A stretch of 64,000 bases of DNA from Pseudorasbora parva (taxonomy: Eukaryota; Chordata; Actinopteri; Cypriniformes; Gobionidae). The stretch lies in NCBI RefSeq assembly GCF_024679245.1, contig NC_090180.1, positions 11,244,507 to 11,308,506 of the forward strand. The letters run 5' to 3'. Each line of letters begins with the position of its first letter. Within the stretch, counting starts at the first letter, position 1. The notes under the pieces are model-generated. The model made no database searches, was not told the origin of the DNA, and saw only the letters and a program-made list of their open reading frames with translations. Below, one piece after another: positions 17,446 through 29,020 of this stretch. A program made the translations under genes and the position numbers.

Positions 17446-18320
17446 TGAAGAACACTCCGGACAAGGCAAAATAAATACATCATACCTGTGTGATGAGGAG
17501 CTCTGGAAGATATTAAATGACACCACATCACTACACTGTTGTGAAGAAAGAGTCCAGTTAAATAACAGAGCTGCTCAAAATCCCATGTAAAAGAGGGAGC
17601 TGAGCTCTTCTCTTGAAAGTACATTCTGTTGAAAGTACAGATTGTGTAGAAAACTGCATTACTGGCACTTTTGCTTCTGGTGAGATTGTGAGAATCCTAC
17701 ATTTTTGGTATTTACAGCCGTCCCGTACAGGAAGACGAGCACAAACTCCTAAATTGTCATTAACGCATTGTTCCTCCTCTCAGAAGACCTGTGGTAACTT
17801 CACCACATTCCAGTTCAGTTGATTTTCATCTTGAGACTGAGGCTCTCGCATGTGTCTTTTCCACCCCACCTATATTGATTGTTATAAGTGGTCACATTTT
17901 TGTCATGTTTTCTATGTATGGCTGCTACGCCCTTCATCGAAGTTATTCTTTTACATTGCATGCTTCAAATTGTGCGAGACAAAAACATTATTTAGACCTG
18001 AGAGTCTAAGAGAACGTTCAGAGAGAAAACCAGGTGTATTATATTACAATTTGTGTTCCTGTATTTAGTTTTTGAATGTGTTTGCTCCTAAATGGCACAT
18101 TTGCTGGTCAAGGTGTCATTTCAAAGTAAATATTAATATATATTTTGTACAATTATTTTGTGTTGTGTTGGAATGTAATGCTGAGGAACTGGTGCCAAAG
18201 AGCATTTCAGTAAAGTTGTGTAAACACATGACCAAGGGTTGACCTCTTCTATTTAATCCACGAAAGATGTGAATGTTCTGAAACATTTCATACATTTACA
18301 ATAAAGCTATTAATATATAA
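17446..18320 (+). other. amotl2: 3' UTR and poly(A) signal of amotl2
   Basis: Non-coding sequence downstream of the TGA at 17443-17445. A canonical AATAAA lies at 18300-18305, giving a 3' UTR of about 870 nt. No earlier AATAAA is as well placed; an ATAAATA at about 17470 is too close to the stop to be the main signal. Confidence 0.65.
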
Positions 18321-19256
18321 AAATGTTTCTGTTGGTTTGTGAAGCCCTTGTGAAATTGTTGTTATTTCTATAGCAAGCACCACTACTGGATTTTTTTCTC
18401 ACATTCTTCGTCGTGTTATTCCGGGTTTTCACATATAGACCGAGAAAGATGAGTAATTATATGTGAATGCCAGTGGGGGCATTCCAGCTCTCAAATTTCA
18501 CCACAGAAAACCTTGCACTATTTCCCTCAGGCTCACCTTTATCCGCATTTCAGACTTAGTCATTCAGACAAACATTTGGCTTTTGAGAGAGAACAATAGT
18601 TAACTCACATAAAGCTGACTTACCCAACACTGACTAACCTATCCAGCCTCCTATTATGTAAATACTACTGTCACTGAAAGAGTCAACTCAATATTTCTTA
18701 GTGTAGTCACATGCTTTTTGACATTGTGACATCAACAATCTCGGTTTCCAAAAATAGGATGACAATTAGATGCATTGTTTAGTTTTGAACTAACTGATCT
18801 TTGTAAAAGTAATGAGAGGCATCTCAGACTTGCATTGCTCATGAGGAAATTGATTGCTGGTGATCTTACTGTAAGTCAGTTGTTTATAGTGCCGTCAAGG
18901 CATGCTAGCCCTCGGCCGTGTGAAAACTGGGCAGCTCACACATATTTTTCCCACATGCAATCCAGCAAAATGTTGTATGTATAGAGGACAAATATCCAGA
19001 CACGCCCAAACAATGAAGTCCAAAAGCATGAAATCACTGAAAGTAGCCTATAGTATTTCAAATATGAATTAAAACCAGGAAATAAAAATAAATAAAAACA
19101 ATGTTTTTTAAGAGGAAATATACTCTAACATTACACAAACTTGAAGAGTTCCAAAAGCAAAAGGGAGACAGACCATGAATACTGACACAATTAAATTCAT
19201 ATTAGTTTCATGTAAATACATTTTCAATTATACTGTTATCGCTGATAATATAATTT
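18321..19256. other. intergenic DNA downstream of amotl2
   Basis: No exon-like or RNA-like structure is recognised. It is AT-rich with a few A-rich runs (19076-19110). Confidence 0.4.
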
Positions 19257-19550
19257 GGGGAACACTTTATTTTACAGTGTCCTTTTAAATTATACTTCAA
19301 CTAGCCCTAATCATAACCCCATTTAGTAAGTAGTTGTTAAATAATATTACTCAGTACAAATATATAAGTTAGACTTTATTTTACAGTACATCCACTTGTG
19401 TGTACTTACAGTGTACTATACTGGGTAATATAAGGTAACTACAGGGGTTAAGGTTAGGTTCAGGGTTAGTACTTATTATTTAGTTATTGTATAAGTACAT
19501 AGTATGTACATGGGGAACAGGACTGTAAAATAAAGTGCAGTAAAAATGTT
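19257..19550. repeat. MITE with CACTTTATTTTACAGT termini
   Basis: CACTTTATTTTACAGT at about 19264 is mirrored by ACTGTAAAATAAAGTG at about 19528. An internal copy of the same terminus appears at 19374-19387. It is non-coding, with GGTTAGGTTCAGGGTTAG in the centre. Confidence 0.55.
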
Positions 19551-19611
19551 TAATTGTTTAAGTATTATATGTAATATTCATTCATTTTACATATTAATTA
19601 ATATGTAAGTA

Positions 19612-20390
19612 CAGAAGTACAGAGAGGGGTAGCAGGTGAAGGAAAGTCTAGAGAGGTGGAGAGATTTTTGCTCTGGAGAGAAGAGGAATAAAGGTTAGTC
19701 GCAGCAGGATGTGTGTGAATGAGAGAGAACCAAGTGGAACAGTGAGGTTACAGGGAGAAGAGGTAAAGAAGGTGCAGGATTTTAAGTACTTAGGGTTCAG
19801 AGCAATGGGGAGTGTGGAAAAGTGGTGAAGAAGCGTGTGCAGGCAGGTTGGAATGGGTGGAGAAAAGTGTCAGGTCTGTTGTGTGATAAAAGTATACCAG
19901 CAAGAATGACAAGAAAAAGTGCTCAGGACAGTAGTGAGACCAGCGATGTTGTATGGTTTGGAGACAGTTGCACTGAGGAAAGAACGGAGGAAGAGCTAGA
20001 GGTAGCAGAACTGAAGATGTTGAGGTTCTCTTTGGGAGTGACGAGGATGGATAGGATCAGGAATGAGTACATCAGAAGGACAGCACATGTGAGATGTTTT
20101 GGAGACAAAGTTAGAGAGGCCAGGTTGAGATGGTTCGAACATGTTCAGAGGAGGGAGAGTGAATGTATTGGTCAAAGGATGCTGAGGTTAGAGCTGCCAG
20201 GCAGGAGGTCAAGAGGAAGACCAAAGAGGAGGTTTATGGATGTTGTGAAGGAGGACATGAAGGTAGTCGGTCTGAGAGAAGAGGATACAGAGGATAGGAA
20301 TAGATAAGCATAATAATAGATAATAGATAAGGAATAGATTCGCTGTGGCAACCCCTGAAGAGAACAACCGAAAGAAAAAAAAGATGTAAT
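19612..20390 (+). mobile_element. 3' end of a non-LTR retrotransposon (LINE)
   Basis: Plus-strand frames encode the C-terminal part of a fish LINE polymerase. A continuous frame at 19822-20307 carries ELEVAELKMLRFSLGVTRMD, RLRWFEHVQRRESE and GRPKRRFMDVVKEDMK, typical of the region after the reverse transcriptase domain. It ends with TGGCAACCCCTGAAGAG and a short A-rich tail. Upstream the frame is broken, and the reverse transcriptase catalytic part is absent: a 5'-truncated dead copy. Confidence 0.75.
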
Positions 20391-20552
20391 ATAATTTAGC
20401 AACATGTAGTTGCATATTGTTATAGTAGGATTATAGTTTGGTTGAGTTAGTTGCATGTAGTTAGGTATAATTTACATATCCTAAAGCATGAATTCACTGA
20501 AAGTATAGCATTTAAAATAGGAAATAAAGTTAAGGCAAAACAACAACAATGT

Positions 20553-21610
20553 ATTTAAATGTGCACTATGTAGTATTTTTGCAGTAAATTATCAAAAAGC
20601 CACTAGGCCAGTGTTATTTTGTTCAGTTGAGTTCTTACAATATCCCAAATGTTTCCAACTATTTGTAAATTATGACAAAATTGCTATTTTAACCAAGGAG
20701 CAGGGACATCTAAACATAGCGCCTGTCAATTACGTCATATCTATGTTACCCTCGGTTTCCGGTTTTTGTCCAGAAGCGCTTTACTCTAAGAAGTGTGCAA
20801 CACGTGTCACAGCAGTCACTGAGTGAAAGCACAGAGTAACATCATAACATCATTTAACACACTCAAATGTATCGAATACTACTCGTGACTGGAAAAGCGG
20901 AAATACCGCCAGCGATTGTGTCCCGTCATAATAAAAGTCCTGCTGCTCGCGAGGCGTGTGTTGTTCATCTCGTCACCTTGCTCAGCTCCACAACACTCAG
21001 TCCTGCTCTGCTACATACTACAGTAACGTTAATAACCACATCCATGAACATGATTTCTGCTGAGTCCTATTTTCCACCGGCTGTGAGGTGAAGACCACAT
21101 GTCCCAAGATGCTGCGCTCAAACTTGGCAATCGACTACTGTCACAATTCACCAGTGTGAGTGCCCGTGATCACCACCAGAGGGCACTCCACCCCGGACTG
21201 TCACTCCATCACAAACTACATTACCCATAATCCTTTCCCTGGACTCATTAGCACTCACTGTTTACACCTGTGTCTCATTACCTCTGCCTATATATGCCTG
21301 GTTATCTCTGTCATTCATTGCGAAGTCTTGTTTAGTGTCACAACTGCATTTCTGAGCGTTTCCCTGTTTTCATGTATCTTGGTCTTTGATTTCTTGCCTT
21401 CTCCGTGGATTACCCTTTTGCCTGTTCCTTCTGTTTTGTTTGCCTTTTCGGACTGATTTCCTGTTATGACCTTTTGCGTGTTTTATGGACTACGACTTTG
21501 GATTACCCTTCAATAAATACTGCGTTTGGATCTTCAACCAACCTTCTGTCTCAGAGCAGTTCGTAACAACTACGCCTAGTGGAAAGAAAAGTCGCATAGT
21601 GCACCTTTAG
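20553..21610. repeat. MITE with TTTAAAGGTGC-type termini (copy 3), split by an LTR
   Basis: The left end GTGCACTATGTAGTATTTTT (about 20560) matches in inverse the right part of copy 2 (5290-5315). The right end is ATAGTGCACCTTT at about 21597-21609. The GACTGGAAAAGCGGAAAT core is shared with copies 1 and 2. A solo LTR at 21139-21568 is inserted in it. Confidence 0.65.
21139..21568 (+). mobile_element. solo LTR with 5-bp target duplication
   Basis: A 430-bp block beginning TGTCACAATTC and ending GTTCGTAACA (TG...CA ends), flanked on both sides by ACTAC (21134-21138 and 21569-21573). It carries a TATA-like CTATATATG at about 21288 and AATAAA at about 21512. This is the footprint left by recombination between the two LTRs of a retrotransposon. 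No internal coding region remains, so the family cannot be named. Confidence 0.8.
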
Positions 21611-21629
21611 AGGCTAATTCCTTTATTTA

Positions 21630-21647
21630 GCAAGAAAGACAAAAATA

Positions 21648-21709
<62 letters not shown>

Positions 21710-21752
21710 TATTATTATTTATTTTTATTTTTTTTGTCTTTCTTGCTAAATA
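21630..21752. repeat. palindrome around a (TA)n microsatellite
   Basis: TTTAGCAAGAAAGACAAAAA at about 21635 is repeated in inverse (TTTTTGTCTTTCTTGCTAAA) at about 21731, with A/T-rich sequence and a TA run (21656-21706) between the arms. It could extrude as a cruciform. Confidence 0.8.
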
Positions 21753-21827
21753 TATATAAATATAGCTCTGAAAACAATTAAGAGACCATTAACCAATTAT
21801 CAGTTTTTCTGGTTTTACTATTTATAG

Positions 21828-22021
21828 CAGTGGTCTCAAACTCAATTCATAAAGGGTCACTGCTCTGCACAATTTTGCTCCAACCCTAATCAAACACACC
21901 TGACCCAGCTATTTAAGGTTTTCAGAATTACTAGAAACTTCCAAGCAGGTGTGAGTTAAAGCTGGTTGGAGCTAAACTGTGCAGAGCTGTGGCCTTCCAG
22001 GAATTGAGTTTGACACACTTG
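21828..22021. repeat. MITE with CAGTGGTCTCAAACTCAATTC termini
   Basis: The left terminus CAGTGGTCTCAAACTCAATTC is mirrored by GAATTGAGTTTGACACACTTG on the right, about 190 bp apart. A palindromic non-coding element inside the 21764-23788 Tc1 remnant. Confidence 0.65.
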
Positions 22022-22080
22022 ATAGGTATGTGTTTCCTCCACCAACATCTTTGCTTCTCATTGATGAAGGGCTTTTTTCT

Positions 22081-22627
22081 TAGCCTGACAAGCCAGACCC
22101 ACATCAAGATGTTTGGTCTGGAAACTCACCATTGACAGGGCTCAATCCGAGGGGCGGGATAAATGGTTGTCTTTTAAACTCCCTCTGCACGCCGTGCACA
22201 CAATTGGATAGCGCTACAACCAACCAGAGCAACGAAGGTGACGCAGAGCTAGTTGACACAAATTGACAGATTAAACTTTTGCCGTATCCGGTCGGCAAAA
22301 CTCAGAACACATCTTCCCTTTTTAAGAATGACTTCACTTTAGTGGCGTTCTTTGTTCTTTTCTCAGAGAAAAGCTTAACTTCAAGTCTTCCAGAGTCGCG
22401 GTCAAAGCTGATTCGAAAGACCGCCGTTCGCCAGCTTCTGTGTTTACTAGTAGCACGCAAGTGCAACTCGGCCGTCATTATGTTAAGCCCTGCCCACCGA
22501 CTCTATGGTGTGACTGACCCGACCAGAGTTTGGCTTTTTCAGCTCAGAAGTGTATTGAGAGTTGCTAGACAACATTCGCGGCAGATTAGATCTGCTGCCG
22601 CTAGGGTGCGTCTAGATTTCTAGGCTA
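22081..22627. repeat. non-autonomous DNA element with TAGCCT termini
   Basis: Begins TAGCCTGACAAGCCAGAC and ends with the inverse of TAGCCTAGAAATCTAGAC, giving about 18-bp imperfect terminal inverted repeats. A 114-codon frame at 22279-22623 shows no family resemblance and runs into the terminus, so it is not called as a gene. Confidence 0.6.
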
Positions 22628-22726
22628 CTTTTTCTAGTTTTTCACGACTTCAGCCCTGTTTTGGACCTTCCTCGCAGTGCAATTCACCCCAGCTGCCTTT
22701 TAGCCATTCTTTTTGTAGATCACTTG

Positions 22727-23304
22727 AGCCCCTTTCACACTGCACGTCGGACCCGCAATATTCCCAGGAACATTGCCGGGTTGCCTTCTGTGTGAAAGCA
22801 ACCACGTCCCGGAATTGATTACCGAATTGAACCCGGGTTGGGGACCTAGTAACATTGCGGGGTTCGACCCGGGACGAGCGCTGTGTGAACAAAAGCCAAA
22901 ACTAATGCCGCAACGTGTACATAGTTATCGTGCGACTCCTAGAGCTTGTTTTTTCTATAATACAACCCTGCAGTGCCAGAAGAGCTAGTCGGTGTTTTAA
23001 ACGCAGGGAGTGTTCGTATACAAAAGAAACTAATATTAAACAAGCAGAAATGTGTGCAAACTGGACACAAGTCAAGACCACGGAGCTCCTTACTATCCGC
23101 GCTGAAGCTGAGATCGCTCGCCATTATACGTCACATTCGGATGTTACGTATCAACTCGATCCGGGACCGTTACGGGTTGTGTGTGAAAGCGCACATATTA
23201 CGGTATTTCGCTGGCAGTGTGAATGGACCAAATCTAGTGGCTCGGGAACAAATGCTGGGTCGCATTATCCGTGTATTTGCCGGAATCGCAGTGTGAAAGG
23301 GGCT
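22727..23304. repeat. MITE with AGCCCCTTTCACACTGC termini
   Basis: AGCCCCTTTCACACTGC at 22727 is exactly mirrored by GCAGTGTGAAAGGGGCT ending at 23304. The GC-rich interior (CCGGGTTG and TGTGTGAAAGC words) is internally repetitive. Open frames of up to 137 codons across it are incidental to its composition. Confidence 0.75.
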
Positions 23305-23788
23305 TTGATGTCATCCTATGGTTGTTGAGTGACTTTCAAATGAGTTGGCAGTCATTCCGGTCAGTGGAGTCGTTTTCGCCCTCTGCCGGTCTGTGGCTTT
23401 GTTGTCCCCAATGTCTGCTGCTTGACCTTGTTCTTATGAACAGTCGTCTTTGAAATTTTAAGGATGGAAGCAACCCTGAACCCTTCTTTTCCTCACCCAA
23501 AACTTTCCTTTTCAACTTTTTTGGCATGGTCAATAGTTATTTTTTGATTCCAATTACTTTTGAAGTACTACTAGAACTGTTTCTGCCATCCAGCTCGTCC
23601 AACTGCAAGAGGATAATGATGACCACAGAAGAGTTTTTTAATACTTTTCCTTATTAAATAAGATTAGGTTCAGGTGATTACCTAATCAGCACCTCATTCA
23701 GTAGACATTGGAAATAATGGCTTCCATACTTATAGAGATGCTGATTTAAGAAAAAATTGTAGTGGTCTCTTAATTTTTTCCAGAGCTG

Positions 23789-25241
23789 TATTATCAGAAA
23801 GTTTATGTACAGTTTATAAATCCTAACAGGATTGCCATTTAAACTGATAAAAGAAAAAGAGAAGCAACAGTGGAGCTCATGACTCTCGCTCATATACATT
23901 GACATTTTTCACATGTGTTTTCAATATTTGCTATAAACCGTCTTGCCTTTAACAGGCAAATATGATGACGACACCGTGGCACTAGATCTTCATACCAACA
24001 CACAAGAACAAACTTGGCTGCAGGTGAGCTTATATAAGAAAAGAAAATCCTCTTGTTTGAAAAGATTTTAATGGTTGTTACAGCCTGTATGGGAACTGGG
24101 AAACATGTGATACACTGCAATTCATCTTGTTTATAAGCGCAGTGGAGGCCTTTTCCTCCTCGCAGCCAAAAAAGCTGCCAACATTCTTTCGACGTTTGAG
24201 AAGCACTTGACATTTTTTAACCTTGGGTTTCTTCCTCAACATGAACAAAATGGAGGGCCATGGAGCATTTCAAGGTCAAAGGGCACATTCCTGAAGCTTG
24301 AAATATGGAACGCCAGAAAATATGAATTTTTCTATCTGTTTGAGTGAGACTGCTGTAATCCACATTACAAATTAAAGCGGTTGGGAACATTAGCGTTAAA
24401 AAAAAAAAAAAAAACTGCAACAACATTAGATTAGATGTTAGATGAATTTTGGATCAGTCTAACCAGGAACCAAACAATGTTGAAAACCAGATACATTTTC
24501 AAACAAACCCAGCATGAATTAGACAGGCTTTCTAAAATAAAAGGTTGTCCTGTTCATTGTCTGACACATGTTCTGTGCTCTCAGAGAGTAGATTGATTAC
24601 TTCAGTTCAGCCGCACACATTTCCAGCATTGATTGATGACTGGATGGAATAACCTTCAATTTGGACTCTTCTCTGAATGATAGATCTGAAACATGCTGCA
24701 AGGCGAATAAATGAAAGCAGCCTTCCCTTCATATTTTTAAACTACACCACAAACTGAACCAAACCTTGTGACTGCAGTAGTGCAATGATGAAGAGCAGTA
24801 AAAGCACAAGGAGCCACACATTCCCCGTTCATGACTAAAACTTTACCATGATGTGTTTTTATGGTTAGGAATGACAACGTTTCTAATGCTAGTCACGTGC
24901 GTGGCCGCATTTCTCAGAGCTGCAGTTTTATAGTCTCAGCACTTGGCCTCGATTGCATTTGCTGGGCTATTTATTTAAAGCAATGCTTAAAAGCATTCCT
25001 GATCAATTCATTGGCATGAGAAATGTGACAGTTCAGAACACAATAGGCTTTCCAAAAACCTGCCTGTGTGAGTCCCAAAACAACTGATTCATGTGGGACT
25101 GATGTACACATTTAAATCATGTAAATCCAACGCACTTTTTTCAGTGTACCTTCGCAAATCATTAGCTAATGATTCATTAAAGCAGTCAACTGGAAGTTGA
25201 AGTAGCTTTGACAATTCAATTTACACTATTGGTTAATACTA
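23789..25241. other. intergenic DNA without a recognised gene
   Basis: No gene-like exon chain. About 24398-24414 is a poly(A) run, possibly the scar of a retroposed sequence. Other short frames have no recognisable homology. Confidence 0.4.
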
Positions 25242-26873
25242 CAGTCCCTGACAAAAGTCTTGTCGCTTATCTATTTTCTAGAAATACCTGATATTAACCT
25301 GACTTTTAATTAATCAATTTTTGTTAGAAATAGCTCATATGAAAAGCTAAAACCCTCCAAAATGATGTTTAATGCACTGAAATAAATAATTTTCACAGAA
25401 GAAATATTTATCATTTAATCAAGACAGAAAGGTCAAATTTTGGCAAGACAAAAGTTTTGTTGCCTATACAGAAATGTAACAAATTTACTGCAAATACAAA
25501 AATATGTCAGCAAATTAAGCTGTGAGATCCAAATTTAATATCTTGTATGACTTCCATGAGCTTGAAGGACTGCATCCATGCGGTTTGGCAAGGATGCATA
25601 CAATTTATTGATGAAGTCATCAGGAATAGCTAAGGAAGCAGTCTTGCATGCCTCCCAGAGTTCATCAATATTCTTTGGTTTCGTCTTCCATGCGTCCTCT
25701 TTCATCCTACCCCACATATGCTCAATGATGTTCATGTCTGGTGACTGGGCTGGCCAATCCTGGAGCATCTTGATCTTCTTCGCCTTGAGGAACTTTGATG
25801 TGGAGATGGAAGTATGCGATGGAGCACCGTCCTGCTGCAGAATTTGGCCTCTTTTATGGTTGGGAATATAAGAGGTAGCTAAGATTTCTTGGTACTTTAG
25901 ACTATTGATGTTCCCTTACATCCTGCAGATCTCTCGCACACCCCCATACTGGATGTAGCCCCAGACCATGATTTTTCCGCCACCAAACTTCACTGTTTTC
26001 CGGGTGAATCTCGGATCCATTCGGGCACCAGTAGGTCTTCTGCAATATTTGCGGCGACTGTGGTGTAATTCAACTGAAGATTCATCTGAAAAATCCACCT
26101 TCTGCCACTTTTCCAGCGTCCATCCTTTTAGCAGGCTGTGGGCCTTGGCAAATGCCACACGGTTTTTCAATTGTATTTTGTTTAGTGCTGGCTTCTGGGC
26201 ACTGATTCGACCATGGAGGCCATTTCGAGACAGAATCTGACAAACTGTTCTGGTTGACACAGGGACTTCAGGTGACCAGGTCTCGAGGAGCTCTGCTGCA
26301 GTGGAAAATGGGCTGGCCTTGGATTTTCGAGCCAACAAACGGTCCTCTCGAGCAGTTGTCTTGTGGGGTCTGCCTGACCTGGGCTTGTCAAAAACGTCTC
26401 CAGTCTCTTCAAATCTTTTTTTTATCCTCTGTACTTGACGCTGAGACACATTGAAGGTGTCTGCCACATCAGCAGTGGATCTGGTCTTCAGCCTCTTGAT
26501 AATCAAAACTTTAGTCTCAGGGTGAATCTTAGGCATGTTTGCAGAGGTCTAGTTGCAGTTGATGTGAAGGTCTAGTGTACTGGGGTTCTTTTTATACACA
26601 CTTGAGACCTAATTGATCCATTATTAGTCACAGGTGAAGCTCATGTGACAAGGTGACACACTTATGTCTTTGCAAAAATTGACTCAATGGGCTTTACCAA
26701 GCTGTGAATATTAGAATACTTTTTGAAAGTTTAGTTTTTCACTGAAACATTATCACAAAAGCTGGTGGGATTAAAATGAGCCATTTCTTGTAAAAATATC
26801 TTGATTAGAAATATATTTCAGCGGCACTTTAGGTCAATTTGTACACAAGCGACAATACTTTTGTCAGGGACTG
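25242..26873 (-). mobile_element. Tc1-like transposon, near-intact
   Basis: A 1632-bp element with CAGTCCCTGACAAAAG termini at both ends and TA target duplications (25240-25241, 26874-26875), the size and structure of a Tc1 element. The minus strand encodes the transposase. No second repeat is nested inside. It lies between amotl2 and myo7b and interrupts neither. Confidence 0.9.
25535..26536 (-). pseudogene. Tc1-family transposase with one premature stop
   Basis: The frame opens with an N-terminal helix-turn-helix domain (TADVADTFNVSQRQVQRI) and a GRPHKT hook-like motif. It continues through the catalytic region: SDES for the first aspartate, QQDGAPSHTS for the second, NIIEHMWG for the third acidic residue. 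It is collinear from 26536 to 25535 except for a single TAA at 25916-25918, after which the same frame resumes. Without that stop it would be about 333 codons, the usual Tc1 length. As read, it cannot make full-length enzyme. Confidence 0.85.
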
Positions 26874-26875
26874 TA

Positions 26876-28049
26876 TAGTTAAGAAATTAATACATTATGA
26901 CACATTTAACTAATAATTTATTTGTTACTTAATCCATCTTCATTTGTTACTGATGCAGTAATCATTAATAAATTCTGCATGGGTCATACATAAACTCAGT
27001 GCATTAGTCAAGCTGATTATCAGTGCATTAGTCAAGCATGAATTAATGCATATTTTATGCATGAATTAATGCATAATTGTTTTAGTTTTGGTAGAAAATG
27101 TGTTATAGGGCTGTCAAAGTTAATGAATGCAAGATATCGGGTAAATATGTTTAGTAAATGAATATTAAACACAATACTGAATTTAAAGTTGTTCCAGGCC
27201 AACTTTACAGACCTTTATTTTTTAAACCCTTGTTTTTGTTCTTCAAAATCCTTTAGATTTTGTACAAGACGGTCTGCTGACTGATAAAACTGCTTCATGA
27301 CTGATCAATGACTGTTGTACTTTTATTAAAGAACCCCCTTTTTAGCATCCTTCATCATCCTAAGGTTTCAACAAAGTCCTGTACGGAAGGTTTCAGATGC
27401 CTCCATGACGTTGTGATATCAAGAACATGTTTCTAATAACACAAGCCTCATGTCCAAAATGAAGCTCGTGGCTATAAAGAAATGGATACATGGCGTGAAT
27501 GAAATGGTTTTCCTCTCCCACAGTGCAGTGTTGTGTTTCTGACATCTCTTTCACTAGCCCAGGGTCTTGTGTTTTTATTTGGTAATAGTGAGCACATGGC
27601 GAAGTATGCGTCAGGGCCAAAAATTGTGCTTTACACTCGATTACCATGATTGCTGTGGAGTATTCACCCTGGATTTTCCCGTTTTAGCACAAGGCTTTCT
27701 TTCAGTTTCATGGAAAGGCTGAATTGTTGGTCAAGAGGCCAGGGGTTGAGAGAGGCACACTGGGATATTTTTGGTTTAGTGGAAGAATTAAATGGCAAGA
27801 GAGACTGTGAAAATCCCTAAAAGCCAGTGCATGTTTCAGTGGATTTGGAAAGAAATAAGCAACTTTAATGCTTTTTTTCAGTGTCTTAACAGTACTGTGA
27901 GATTAACTAAAGTATGTTAATCTAAACCTAGCTGTTCAAAATCTGGTTGTTATACATTCATTGTGAGCCAACATGCCTAACAATCCCTAAGAGTAAAATG
28001 TGACATCCCTGTTGGCATTTTAAATCAGCCGTCATGAAAATAGAAATGT
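26876..28049. other. intergenic DNA without a recognised gene
   Basis: AT-rich sequence between the Tc1 element and the 3' end of myo7b. A short local repeat (AGTGCATTAGTCAAGC twice at about 26999-27038, and ATGCATGAATTAATGCATA twice at about 27038-27075) is the only structure noticed. Confidence 0.4.
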
Positions 28050-28365
28050 ACGCTACAATTCAAAAATTCGGGGTTAGACAGCAAGGATACATTAAAATGC
28101 TCAAAAGTGACAGTAGATACATTTATAATGTTACAAAAGATATGTTTCTTGAGATTCAGTACATTAGAATGATTTCTGAAGGATCATGAAGACTGGTGTA
28201 ATGATCTTAGTAAATAAATTACATTTTAAAATACGTTAAATAATAAAAGTTTTACAATTTGTATGTATTTTTGATTAAATAAATGCCTTGGTGATTGTAA
28301 GAGACTTCTTTCAAAATATTGCAAATTCTTGACAACCACAAACTTTTGAACAGTAGTGTAAAAGG
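28050..28365 (+). repeat. cyprinid dispersed DNA repeat (ACTCCAGTCTTCA family)
   Basis: Contains TCAAAAGTGACAGTAGATAC, TTTCTGAAGGATCATGAAG and the terminal CAAACTTTTGAACAGTAGTG, shared in order with the other copies listed. Non-coding. Confidence 0.6.
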
Positions 28366-28921
28366 TTCTATATAATGTGTTAATGTGTAAAATATCCTAT
28401 CTAGTTAAACATGACCCATTGTCTGGCGTGTAAAGAGAGTCATTCATTTAGAATATCACTGACTAAGAGTAACCAAACTGCTAATACTACTATAAACTGA
28501 AAATACTACAACAACAAAAAAATCCCTCATTACATGGAGAACATATGAAATTAGTGTAAATTGAATTATGGAACCAAGTCATCATTCACTGAGAATTAAA
28601 TTCAAAACAATTTAGAATTTTTAATTTTATTGTTAAATATAGTTTATTTCTCCAAAGCAGTAGATAGATTAGAATTAAACTGTAAAAATACTGCCACCTA
28701 GTGTAACATTGCGATGCAAAGTTGATGAAAAGGTGGACTGTTGAAATAAAAAATAAATATTCTAGCCTATACAATGATTATTTAAAACATATGTGCACAT
28801 AGAAGGAAGCAAAAACATTATGATTTAAAGAGCTGGTTCACTGACAGATCTATAGTGACTGTTACATACTAAAAAGTGATGCGCTTAAAACAGATTTCTG
28901 ACAGTAATGATAAATGGTAAT

Positions 28922-28927
28922 TTTATT
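28922..28927 (-). terminator. myo7b: probable poly(A) signal of myo7b
   Basis: TTTATT on the plus strand reads AATAAA on the minus strand, about 95 nt beyond the myo7b stop codon at 29021-29023. It implies a very short 3' UTR. A more distal signal could also be used. Confidence 0.45.
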
Positions 28928-29020
28928 ACAGAGTACACCTAAATTAACAAAACAAATTCACAGTATAATAATTATGATAAAGATAAAAATTCTACTGAAA
29001 TGCTCATACTACATGATGAT

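Larger units (their letters stand above)
21764..23788. mobile_element. Tc1-like remnant carrying three nested insertions
   Basis: AGCTCTGAAAACAATTAAGA at the left is mirrored by TCTTAATTTTTTCCAGAGCT at the right, with TA flanks: the termini of a Tc1-like element. Its interior has been filled by three other repeats (about 21828-22021, 22081-22627 and 22727-23304). No usable transposase frame remains. Confidence 0.65.

Noticed and set aside
22915..23328. 137-codon plus-strand frame as a gene
   Set aside because: It lies within a MITE with perfect inverted ends, several frames are open together, and no homology is recognisable.
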